From NCBI RefSeq assembly GCF_900182915.1, contig NZ_FXUG01000025.1, forward strand, positions 1 to 46,723: DNA of 46,723 nucleotides, given 5' to 3'. A program made the translations under genes and the position numbers. Under the pieces are notes generated by a model. It made no database searches, was not told the origin of the DNA, and worked only from the letters and a program-made list of their open reading frames with translations. Each line of letters opens with the position of its first letter. Position 1 is the first letter of the stretch. The stretch comes from Neorhodopirellula lusitana (GTDB lineage: Bacteria; Planctomycetota; Planctomycetia; Pirellulales; Pirellulaceae). This document shows, one piece after another, positions 12,702 through 20,197 of this stretch.

Positions 12702-14717
12702 CTAAAGGAAGCTTTTCACTGAGATGGAGCATTCAGCCCGGCTACCAGACTGTCGCGGCAAGTGGGCGATGATGGGAACCGCTTCCGCACCGGGAACCAT
12801 GTTAAAGACCCGCCCCGTCTTCGTGTCCTTGATCGACAGTGGCACATTGCTCTGGATGACCACTGTCCCGCCTGGCTTATCGATTTCGATCCGAAAATCT
12901 GAAACCTGGCGGACCGGCTCGGTCGAAGCGGAAATCAATGGGATGACCAGACTGGCCGGTTGGCGCTCGACATCCGATTCAGTTCCTTGACTGGCATCGT
13001 GTTCAAGACACCTGGCCGTGATCGCGACCCGGCCGGATTCGAATTGATAGCCCAATTGGTATCGCGATGGCTCACGATCCGGCAACCGACGATCTTCATC
13101 TTGCAATGTCGTCGCCACGTTGATCCCCACACGCTCACCGTCTTCCGTGACCTGCACAGTCGCCTTCAAGTCATACAGGTTGGTGTACCATGCATCGTCG
13201 ACATGGGTTTCAATTCGCGTCGTCAACGAAAAGTCTTCGTCGGGCTGTGGCTGCATGTTCAGCGGTTCCACCATGATGTACCGCGCCATGCTACCGGCAA
13301 GCAGCGTACCGACTTGGTCGTGATACAAGACGGCCAGTGACCCGCCGGTTGGTTGTTGCATATGATCCGCGGACTTCGTCTTATAGATGAAATCATAGGC
13401 TGAAACCGTGCTACGCCACGGTCCCTTGGCCACCAACCAAACATCAAGCTCTGGAAAGTGCTTGACTCCTTCCGCACTGACGCGAGGCAGCGGTGTCGTT
13501 GATTCCACCTTGGGCATCGCGTGCATTCGGTCCTGGACCAACGCCATCACTTTGGCGTGTGCAAAGGTGTGGTGCATGCAAGGCTGGATCCCATGCGAAA
13601 CGTAGTGGGGCCCACCGTGCAACAACCCGTCCGCCGTGCATCGCTGCAGCAGTTCCGCGTTCTTGATCGCAGCGGTCCCAAACGCAGGATTGTAGCCCGC
13701 CAACAAACTGAACGCGGGCTGGCACCCGTCGGACGTTCGACTACCCCAATAGCTCCATTTTTGAGAACGAGTTCCCCAGCTATTGTCCCAAGCTCCGTCC
13801 GGCAACATGAATTCCAAATGCCCTTCGAGCGACTGGGCTAAGAACTCGAGCAAATCCCGGTCGTCCTTTTCCAGTGCGTACATCACCACGCCATTCAAGG
13901 ATTCTTCCACGTTGTACCCCAGGTCGACAGGCAAAAGTCCGCGACCGCTGCGTTTGTTGTTTGGCTTCCCTTCTCCCCACAACAGCTTGTTCGGATGGGT
14001 GAAAAACTCCCTCAATCGATTTGCAAACTGCTCACTGCGGTCGGTGTACTTTTGCTTGCCCAGAACCCGACCAAACAAGTTGAACCCATACACGCCAGTC
14101 ATGCCGTAGTTCAGGTTCGTGAAATCGATTTTCTTGAAGTCACGGTACAGGTAACCACCGACCGCCTCGTCCAGTCTTTGCGTCCAAGCGTCACGCCGTT
14201 CCTGGTCAAGCACTTCACCGTGATAATGCAACGCCTCAGCTAACGCGATAGCACCGAAAATGGTTGTCCCTCGCCATGCCTTTGGGTTGATGTCGTTCGT
14301 CCAACTCCCATCAGGCTGACTCACGTTGTGTTCGGCCCAATCATAAACGTTGATTGCGGCATCCAGGTACTTCGGATCCCCCGTCACGTGCGCCAAGTGC
14401 AAGAACGGATACAGCGCGTCACTGCACCGACCGTGAATATGACTGCACGCCGGGCACTCCAACGCACCGTGCAGTGCAGGATTGTCGGGCTGATTGATTT
14501 GGTGGCGAATCATCCCGTCGCACCAATCGACCAGCAAACTCTTCGTCAGCTTGTCAAACTCACTTCCGATGGCCGGGCTTTTCGGCGTTGTCGATTCGCT
14601 GGCGTGCCCTTCGGATCCGATCGCCATCCCCGATCGTGCGAGCGACAAGAAGCTCGCTGTCGCCGAAATGCCAACGCCACCCAGTGCCATCGTGTTGATG
14701 AAGACTCTGCGATCCAT
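12702..14717 (-). CDS. Secreted helical-toroid protein, candidate polysaccharide lyase or hydrolase
   Basis: 671 residues, ATG 14717. Begins with a Tat-like signal (DRRVFINTMALGGVG). Residues 55-420 are helical with repeated spacing, conserved-looking aromatic motifs NLNYGMTGVYGFNLFG, GYNVEES, WSYWGSRTSDGCQ and HGGPHYVSHGIQPCMHHTFA, which suggests an (alpha/alpha) toroid such as in heparinase-like lyases and unsaturated uronyl hydrolases. Residues 450-671 form a beta-rich C-terminal domain. His and Tyr/Arg residues in the last helical motif are possible catalytic groups. It is the last gene of the sulfated-glycan cluster. I cannot place it in a CAZy family. Confidence 0.75.
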   Translation of the reverse strand: MDRRVFINTMALGGVGISATASFLSLARSGMAIGSEGHASESTTPKSPAIGSEFDKLTKSLLVDWCDGMIRHQINQPDNPALHGALECPACSHIHGRCSDALYPFLHLAHVTGDPKYLDAAINVYDWAEHNVSQPDGSWTNDINPKAWRGTTIFGAIALAEALHYHGEVLDQERRDAWTQRLDEAVGGYLYRDFKKIDFTNLNYGMTGVYGFNLFGRVLGKQKYTDRSEQFANRLREFFTHPNKLLWGEGKPNNKRSGRGLLPVDLGYNVEESLNGVVMYALEKDDRDLLEFLAQSLEGHLEFMLPDGAWDNSWGTRSQKWSYWGSRTSDGCQPAFSLLAGYNPAFGTAAIKNAELLQRCTADGLLHGGPHYVSHGIQPCMHHTFAHAKVMALVQDRMHAMPKVESTTPLPRVSAEGVKHFPELDVWLVAKGPWRSTVSAYDFIYKTKSADHMQQPTGGSLAVLYHDQVGTLLAGSMARYIMVEPLNMQPQPDEDFSLTTRIETHVDDAWYTNLYDLKATVQVTEDGERVGINVATTLQDEDRRLPDREPSRYQLGYQFESGRVAITARCLEHDASQGTESDVERQPASLVIPLISASTEPVRQVSDFRIEIDKPGGTVVIQSNVPLSIKDTKTGRVFNMVPGAEAVPIIAHLPRQSGSRAECSISVKSFL

Positions 14718-14895
14718 GATGGTTACTGCCTGTTTGAAATCGTTGAAAGAAAAGTTGAATCGGCGTTTCGAAAAAGGTGTTTTCTATTTAACAACACAGT
14801 GGTTCGAGTCGCCCAACACGCTTGTTCGACAAGATCGAACTTCACATGAATCTCGTCAAATGCCGCGAGCGAATTGCCCCGGTGTTAAAACCGCC

Positions 14896-16209
14896 CTACC
14901 TGCGACTTGGCGTCGCTGCTAGCCAAGCATCGATCAGTTTGGAAAGCTGGGTCACCTTGGCTGGGTCCTTGCTAGCCAGATCTCGTCGGTCGTCTGGATC
15001 CTGCTTGAGATCATAAAGCTCGTTACCGGACGGACGAACGATCAGTTTGTTCCAACCGTCGATCACCACGCGTGCTTCCAGCCCGTCCTGTAGGTCTTCA
15101 AGTTTGTCGAGGTCGCTGTCGTGTTCATAGACATCGACATAGACGCGGTCTCTTTTTTGCAATTGCTCCGGATCGCGAAGGTCCAGGCCGGTCATCGACT
15201 CCGGCGGCTGGATCCCGCAAGCGTGCAAGATGGTTGTCGCGATGTCGATGTTGCTAGCCAGTGTTTCCGAATCACGCTGGGGCGAAAGCGTACCTTCGTG
15301 CGTGATAAAGATCGGAGTCCGAATGCCGGCTTCGACGGGTTCTCTTTTCGACCGAATGCTGGCGTTCATTCGATTCGGATTCTGCACCCATCCGTTGTCG
15401 CAGGTGTAAACGAAGATCGTGTCCTCGTAGAGTTCCTTCGATTTCAAATATTCAACGATCTGGCCACAACCTTCGTCCAACCATTCCACGTTTGCCCAAT
15501 AACGAGCCGTCGGCTCATTGGGGGCAACCTTTTCGTACTTTTCGAACAAGCGATCGGGCGCGTTGTGGGGTGCATGCGGCAGGAACACACCGTACCAGAT
15601 AAAGAACGGTTGCTCGGCCGCGTCAGCCTTGTCGACAAAGTCATAAAGCGGCTGCATCGTTTGGCGGCCAATTTTCAGCCCGACATCACCGTGACGGCCT
15701 CCGCGGCGATGATCGCCATGCGTCATCGCATCGGTGAAGCCGTGGTCCAGCGGATTGCCTTCCCACCATTTCCCGGTCTGCAAGGTCGCGTACCCGTTTT
15801 CCTTCAGCGTCTTGATGAACGACGGCAGGTTGTTCATTGGCGCAGTCATTCGATTGCGGTACTCGATGGAGACCGTTTTGTCATCAACGGCCTTCCGACT
15901 GATCCCTTTGGGCAGCAACGGATCGTTGCCACGGATGCCGGTTTCATGAGGGTACAGCCCGGTCACGAGACTGGCCAATGACGGACGACACAGCGGAGCG
16001 GTGACATAGCCACGCTCATACAGGACACCCGCCTTCGCCAAGCGATCCAGGTTGGGTGTCTGAATCTCTGGATGCCCCATGAAACCATAGTCCGTCCAAC
16101 TCTGATCATCACTCAGCAAAAAGACCACATTGGGCGGCCCGGCGAGCCCCACGGTTGCCGACATCACCGACAACAGGCTACAGCAAATCGTTAAGTAAAT
16201 GCGTGTCAT
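14896..16209 (-). CDS. Secreted sulfatase (type I family)
   Basis: 437 residues, ATG 16209, signal peptide to about residue 23. PNVVFLLSDDQ gives the paired metal-binding Asp residues. The formylglycine site is Cys74 in LCRPSLASLVTGLYP; the fifth position of the maturation core C-x-P-S-R is Leu, a variant seen in some planctomycete sulfatases. VYTCDNGW supplies the second Asp-Asn metal pair and the C-terminus ends with YDLKQDPDDRRDLA. Removes sulfate esters from sugar units, presumably in the periplasm. Starts 7 bases downstream of the preceding sulfatase gene's stop. Confidence 0.9.
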   Translation of the reverse strand: MTRIYLTICCSLLSVMSATVGLAGPPNVVFLLSDDQSWTDYGFMGHPEIQTPNLDRLAKAGVLYERGYVTAPLCRPSLASLVTGLYPHETGIRGNDPLLPKGISRKAVDDKTVSIEYRNRMTAPMNNLPSFIKTLKENGYATLQTGKWWEGNPLDHGFTDAMTHGDHRRGGRHGDVGLKIGRQTMQPLYDFVDKADAAEQPFFIWYGVFLPHAPHNAPDRLFEKYEKVAPNEPTARYWANVEWLDEGCGQIVEYLKSKELYEDTIFVYTCDNGWVQNPNRMNASIRSKREPVEAGIRTPIFITHEGTLSPQRDSETLASNIDIATTILHACGIQPPESMTGLDLRDPEQLQKRDRVYVDVYEHDSDLDKLEDLQDGLEARVVIDGWNKLIVRPSGNELYDLKQDPDDRRDLASKDPAKVTQLSKLIDAWLAATPSRR

Positions 16210-16216
16210 CGAGTCT

Positions 16217-17626
16217 CTACTTTCGGTTGTGTGACTTCTTGCGGGGGATCCAAGTTTCGGGAGCGTTCAGCAACAGCGGCTCATGAAAGACGGTCAGCTC
16301 GTCACCCTGCGTTTGGATCCATGCCTGCAACTCCTCGTTTAGCTTTTTCCGCACTTTGGAAAGTTCCGGATGACCCGCGAGATTGTTCAGTTCATGCGGG
16401 TCGTTCTCCAGGTCATACATCTCAAACTCGGGTCGACTGTAATAGCGAGCGAGCACCTTCGCGGCGTGCGGGTCCGTCTTGGCCGCCTCCATCCATTGCT
16501 TGAAATAGTCACCAGACGTTTCTCGCAACAGCAAGTCGATGTAGGACGTGAATGCGAACTCAGGATGCGGGTTCCAAACCAACTTGTAACGATCGGTGCG
16601 AATGGACCGACTCAGATACACATTCATCAACAAGTCGCCGCTGTGCGTTGTGAAGATGCGATCGCGATGCGAATCCGTGTCGCCCCGAAGAACCGAGGTG
16701 AACGAGCGGCCATCCAAGCCCTCGGGCACATCGCCGCCGCCCAGATCGATCAGCGTCGGCAGGATGTCCACCCAACTGACCATGGCATCGGTTCGCGTGC
16801 CCGGTTCGATTCCGTTCGCTTGAGCAACGATCAAAGGAACTCGAATCCCTTCGTCATACAACGTCCACTTGCCAAACGGAAATTGAGCACCGTGATCACT
16901 CGAAAAAACAAACACCTTGTCAGACGATAAGTGTTGGTCCATTAGCTCACGCAATTCACCAAGGGAAGCGTCCAGATTCTTGACCTCTTGCAGATATCGC
17001 GATCTCTGCACCCGGGTGCGAGGTGTATCCAGTAACTCCGGTGGCAATATCAGCGACTCCGGATCGACCGTTGACTCACTGGGCCACGGTACATGCGGGT
17101 CGGACACACCCACGAACAACGCGAGTGGCCGCGGGTCGGTTCGCTGTTCCAGAAACCCTTTCACGGTTTCGCGTAGTTCCGGAATATGTTGATTCAAGTC
17201 AAACGTGTCGAAGTGATAGTCCGGTGCACTCCGCAGGTGGGCGACCTTGCCGAACGCAGCGGTTTGATAGCCTAAGTCACTTAACACTTTGGGCAAACGC
17301 AGAACGTCTTCGCGGGGATAGCTGTGATTTTCCTCCGCTCCGTTTCTTGCTGGCATCAACCCCGTTAGCAACGCCGCCCGGCTAACCGCACAAGAAGGAC
17401 TGGCCACAAAGGCTCGATCGAACGACATGCCATCCGCTGCCAACTGGTCGATCGCGGGGGTCTCAATATTGGTGCCACCGTAAGACGACACATCGGCAGC
17501 AGACAGGTCGTCGGCGAGGTAGACAACGATATCAGGCTGCCGACGAGCGTCAGCAGCAATACCCGACCCGGCAAGACAAATGCATAAAGAGCACGCAAGC
17601 AGGTAAGCCGCCGGTTTTTGCATCAT
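16217..17626 (-). CDS. Secreted sulfatase with CAVSR active-site motif
   Basis: 469 residues from ATG 17626 (MMQKPAAYLLACSLCICLAG, signal peptide); the frame is open further upstream without a credible start. PDIVVYLADDLSAADV carries the metal Asp pair. The nucleophile is Cys79 in SPSCAVSRAALLTG, with Val where Pro or Ala is usual. VFVFSSDHGAQFP gives the second metal pair, and YDLENDPHELNNLA the usual C-terminal motif. Resembles heparan N-sulfatase-like (S1_8-type) enzymes in the SPSC...SRAALLTG and DHG patterns. Substrate inferred from neighbours. Confidence 0.88.
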   Translation of the reverse strand: MMQKPAAYLLACSLCICLAGSGIAADARRQPDIVVYLADDLSAADVSSYGGTNIETPAIDQLAADGMSFDRAFVASPSCAVSRAALLTGLMPARNGAEENHSYPREDVLRLPKVLSDLGYQTAAFGKVAHLRSAPDYHFDTFDLNQHIPELRETVKGFLEQRTDPRPLALFVGVSDPHVPWPSESTVDPESLILPPELLDTPRTRVQRSRYLQEVKNLDASLGELRELMDQHLSSDKVFVFSSDHGAQFPFGKWTLYDEGIRVPLIVAQANGIEPGTRTDAMVSWVDILPTLIDLGGGDVPEGLDGRSFTSVLRGDTDSHRDRIFTTHSGDLLMNVYLSRSIRTDRYKLVWNPHPEFAFTSYIDLLLRETSGDYFKQWMEAAKTDPHAAKVLARYYSRPEFEMYDLENDPHELNNLAGHPELSKVRKKLNEELQAWIQTQGDELTVFHEPLLLNAPETWIPRKKSHNRK

Positions 17627-17804
17627 TACTTTTGCGTGATGGTATGTGACATGAGATGGATCCAGTCGCAGGCGGTCATGAATAATCGCCTGCAACCCGG
17701 AAATTTAGCCGGGCCTGTCACCCGTGCAGTTATTCCCCGCATATCGCACATGATTTGCGTAAAATCCGCCAAAAAGCCTCGCAAATTGCTGATTTCAAGC
17801 CTCG
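17627..17804. other. Intergenic segment with hairpins
   Basis: An inverted repeat GCAGGCG (17668-17674) and CGCCTGC (17687-17693) stands next to CCCGG (17696-17700) with CCGGG a few bases on. Neither has a T-run, so they are not clear terminators. No gene seen. Confidence 0.4.
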
Positions 17805-18059
17805 TTAAGAGCGTCGCTGACCCGCGCAATAGGTTGGTGAAGGACCAACGCATGAAAAGATGGACAGTGCATCCGCCCAAGCCAGCGGATTACCAGCGAA
17901 CGGTTTCACAATTGGCTTCGAAAAACGCGGGTTGTGGGTCCGCCAATCGTCGGCACGCAACAACAGGATGTTCATGGGCTGCTTCGACTGCCGATCCGTA
18001 TCATCAGCCACCATAAACGCAACGCGGAGAAAGAGCGGTACGACGAACAGAAGTAGCAC
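17805..18059 (-). pseudogene. Possible remnant of a sulfatase N-terminus
   Basis: 84 codons from GTG 18059: a hydrophobic signal-like start, then KQPMNILLLRADDWRTHN, which resembles the first strand and metal-binding Asp pair of sulfatases (NILxxxADD). After this the sequence loses resemblance and no Cys active site follows. It lies between two intact sulfated-glycan genes in the same orientation. Reading it as a truncated gene is an inference from one motif; it could also be an unrelated small protein. Confidence 0.35.
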
Positions 18060-18072
18060 GCATTGGTTTGCT

Positions 18073-19974
18073 TTACTTCAGTTGCAGCCGAACTTCGTTA
18101 CCATCCGCGGCCAACGTGACGGCAACTGACACCGCTTTGCCTTCGTGTTCAACACTGACCGTGTAGTCGCCATGAAAGCCGCGCACCTCGCATTCGCCCG
18201 AAGCGTCGGTGCGGACGGTTTCATCGGTCCACCATTGATTGGTCACCAAGTCAACGAAGACTTCACCGGCTGGCTTGATTGACCAATCGGCACGCCACAA
18301 TGCGGCGGCGGGTTTCCAGTGCATCTTTTCCCAAAAGCCCCATTGAACAATCGCCACGAAGTTCGGGTGGCTGAACGTGGCAATCATCACATCACGGTAG
18401 TAATCCGCTTGCAACTCTTCGTCCTGCCCCGCTTCGACGTCGAACTCGCTGAGCTGGAGACGCGGTGCGATTTCGGCGAATTCGTCATAGACCTGCAACA
18501 GTTCTTCGGGTGGCGTTAGCGTTGACAATCCAAAGTGGGCCATGAATCCAACAATGTCCGGAGCTTGCCCCTGGTCGTTCAAGAAGCGAATGATCTCTTT
18601 GTACGGTTCGCGTTTATAGCCATTGGGCAAAACCATGCCTTCGTTGATTGCATGCGTGGCTTGCGGGGCAAGCCGTCGTGCTTCGGCCATGATTTCCGCG
18701 TAGATCTGGCGGCCGCCGTATTCCTTGTCGTAGGTGTGTTTCCCCCAGCCGATGATGTGATTGATCGTGTCCCATTCCGTCACATAGCTGGCCGTTTCCG
18801 GCAAGACGTCGCCCATGTGTTCCCACAACCATGCCCGGTGTCCTTCCGGATTACCGACAAACTCTTTTTCAACGGAATTGAAGTCCATCGGAGCCCAAGC
18901 GATGTAGTGCCCTCGGGCAGCGATGTTGTTCTGCATCAACCAAGGAATCGTGCTGTCGGTGAAAATCCGATTTTTTCGAACCCAACCGCCTTTTTCGCTC
19001 TTAAGCAATTTCCAGACGTGTGGGCGAAGTTCGGACTCGAAGGTCACACGGTCGAAATACCGTTGAACGATCTGGCGGTACTTCTGGGCTTCGTCCCAAG
19101 CCACGACGATCTGACGTTTAGGGTTAATCGGGAAATCAATTTCGTCAGCCCCCAGCACTTCGGAGTTCACCGCGTTGCCGAACCCGAAGGCGTGCTGCGT
19201 CATCGCAATGTGAACCTGCGCGTCTGAAACCGGCTTGCCGTCCGAATCGACAACGCTCACGGTCAGGTCGCCTTTGCGAATCTTCTCAATACGAGCAAGA
19301 GCTTCCTTCCGCCATTCAGCATCTTTATCACGGCCTTGGTAGTCGACCGTTGATTTAGGAAGCGATGTGATGTCTCGATCGGGACCGTAGTTAACCAGCT
19401 GCACGCCCGCGATCTGAACCCTTTGGCCTGCTTCGCCTAGCTGAAATCGCAGGCCGCTTTGACTGGGATCGAACTCCGCCTTTGCCTGAAAGGAGCGAAC
19501 GTGTTGCGTCCAATCGCTGTAGGCCGATAGATAGTACTTGAAGGCTTGGGATTTCGAATCGGCATTAATCGACAGGTAGGCCGCGTTGGGCTGCCCGCCG
19601 GCACCGGGACGCCGCATCCAAAAAGACAGCAAAACGACATCGCCCTTGGCGACCGGTCCGTCAATCGGAATCCGCACTCGCATGTTCTTACGATTACTGA
19701 AACGGGTGTCCGACTCAATGCTGTACGCCTGAGCGAATGGCATCCCCTTCACCGATACCCAGTCGCCGCTTGCTTCCACGTTTTCGGATTCAAACTCAAT
19801 CGGATGCTCTGGCCCGAACGACATCACATCGTCTCCTCCATCCGGAGCCACAATGGCGTTTTGGACTGGCACCTCGTCCCCGAAACCGGTTGTAACCAAA
19901 GAGGACAGCGTCAAAAGAATCGGTCCGATCACCATCCAAGAGAATCGGACGGGCAACACACATTGAAGAGGCAT
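18073..19974 (-). CDS. Secreted GH10-like (xylanase-like) protein with His at the acid/base site
   Basis: 633 residues, ATG 19974, signal peptide to about 32. Residues 40-190 form a beta-sandwich, carbohydrate-binding-like domain (VSVKGMPFAQAYSI to QIAGVQLVNYG). Residues about 230-600 follow the GH10 TIM barrel: AFGFGNAVNSE, ARGHYIAWAPM, EWDTINHIIGWG, IVGFMAHFG, LSEFDVEAG and IVQWGFWEKMHW. The nucleophile Glu510 is present. The usual acid/base Glu of WDxxNE is His406. The C-terminal 60 residues look like a small beta domain. Endo-1,4-beta-xylanase activity would need another proton donor, so the reaction is uncertain. Confidence 0.88.
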   Translation of the reverse strand: MPLQCVLPVRFSWMVIGPILLTLSSLVTTGFGDEVPVQNAIVAPDGGDDVMSFGPEHPIEFESENVEASGDWVSVKGMPFAQAYSIESDTRFSNRKNMRVRIPIDGPVAKGDVVLLSFWMRRPGAGGQPNAAYLSINADSKSQAFKYYLSAYSDWTQHVRSFQAKAEFDPSQSGLRFQLGEAGQRVQIAGVQLVNYGPDRDITSLPKSTVDYQGRDKDAEWRKEALARIEKIRKGDLTVSVVDSDGKPVSDAQVHIAMTQHAFGFGNAVNSEVLGADEIDFPINPKRQIVVAWDEAQKYRQIVQRYFDRVTFESELRPHVWKLLKSEKGGWVRKNRIFTDSTIPWLMQNNIAARGHYIAWAPMDFNSVEKEFVGNPEGHRAWLWEHMGDVLPETASYVTEWDTINHIIGWGKHTYDKEYGGRQIYAEIMAEARRLAPQATHAINEGMVLPNGYKREPYKEIIRFLNDQGQAPDIVGFMAHFGLSTLTPPEELLQVYDEFAEIAPRLQLSEFDVEAGQDEELQADYYRDVMIATFSHPNFVAIVQWGFWEKMHWKPAAALWRADWSIKPAGEVFVDLVTNQWWTDETVRTDASGECEVRGFHGDYTVSVEHEGKAVSVAVTLAADGNEVRLQLK

Positions 19975-20197
19975 TGTGGTTCAGCGAAAAGAGAGAAGAG
20001 ACAACGAAAGATAAGAAGTTAGATGAGGTGTGCGATCAATCGGCCGCGTCGCTGCCATGTAATCAAGTGATCCCAGATCAAGATCCGACGTGCTTGAGGG
20101 CCTGGCTAGGAAATTTGGAATCGCTTCCGCGAAGCCATGGGCAATGCGATGGGCCACGTGATGGGGACCGGGTGCATGGCAACGAGCCTCTTGTTAC
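19975..20197. other. Intergenic, no feature seen
   Basis: 223 bp between two genes of the same strand; I see no gene or clear signal. Confidence 0.5.

Noticed and set aside
17626..17880. 84-codon minus-strand frame with MRWSFTNLLRG
   Set aside because: Overlaps the hairpin region and the sulfatase remnant in another frame; composition is not protein-like.
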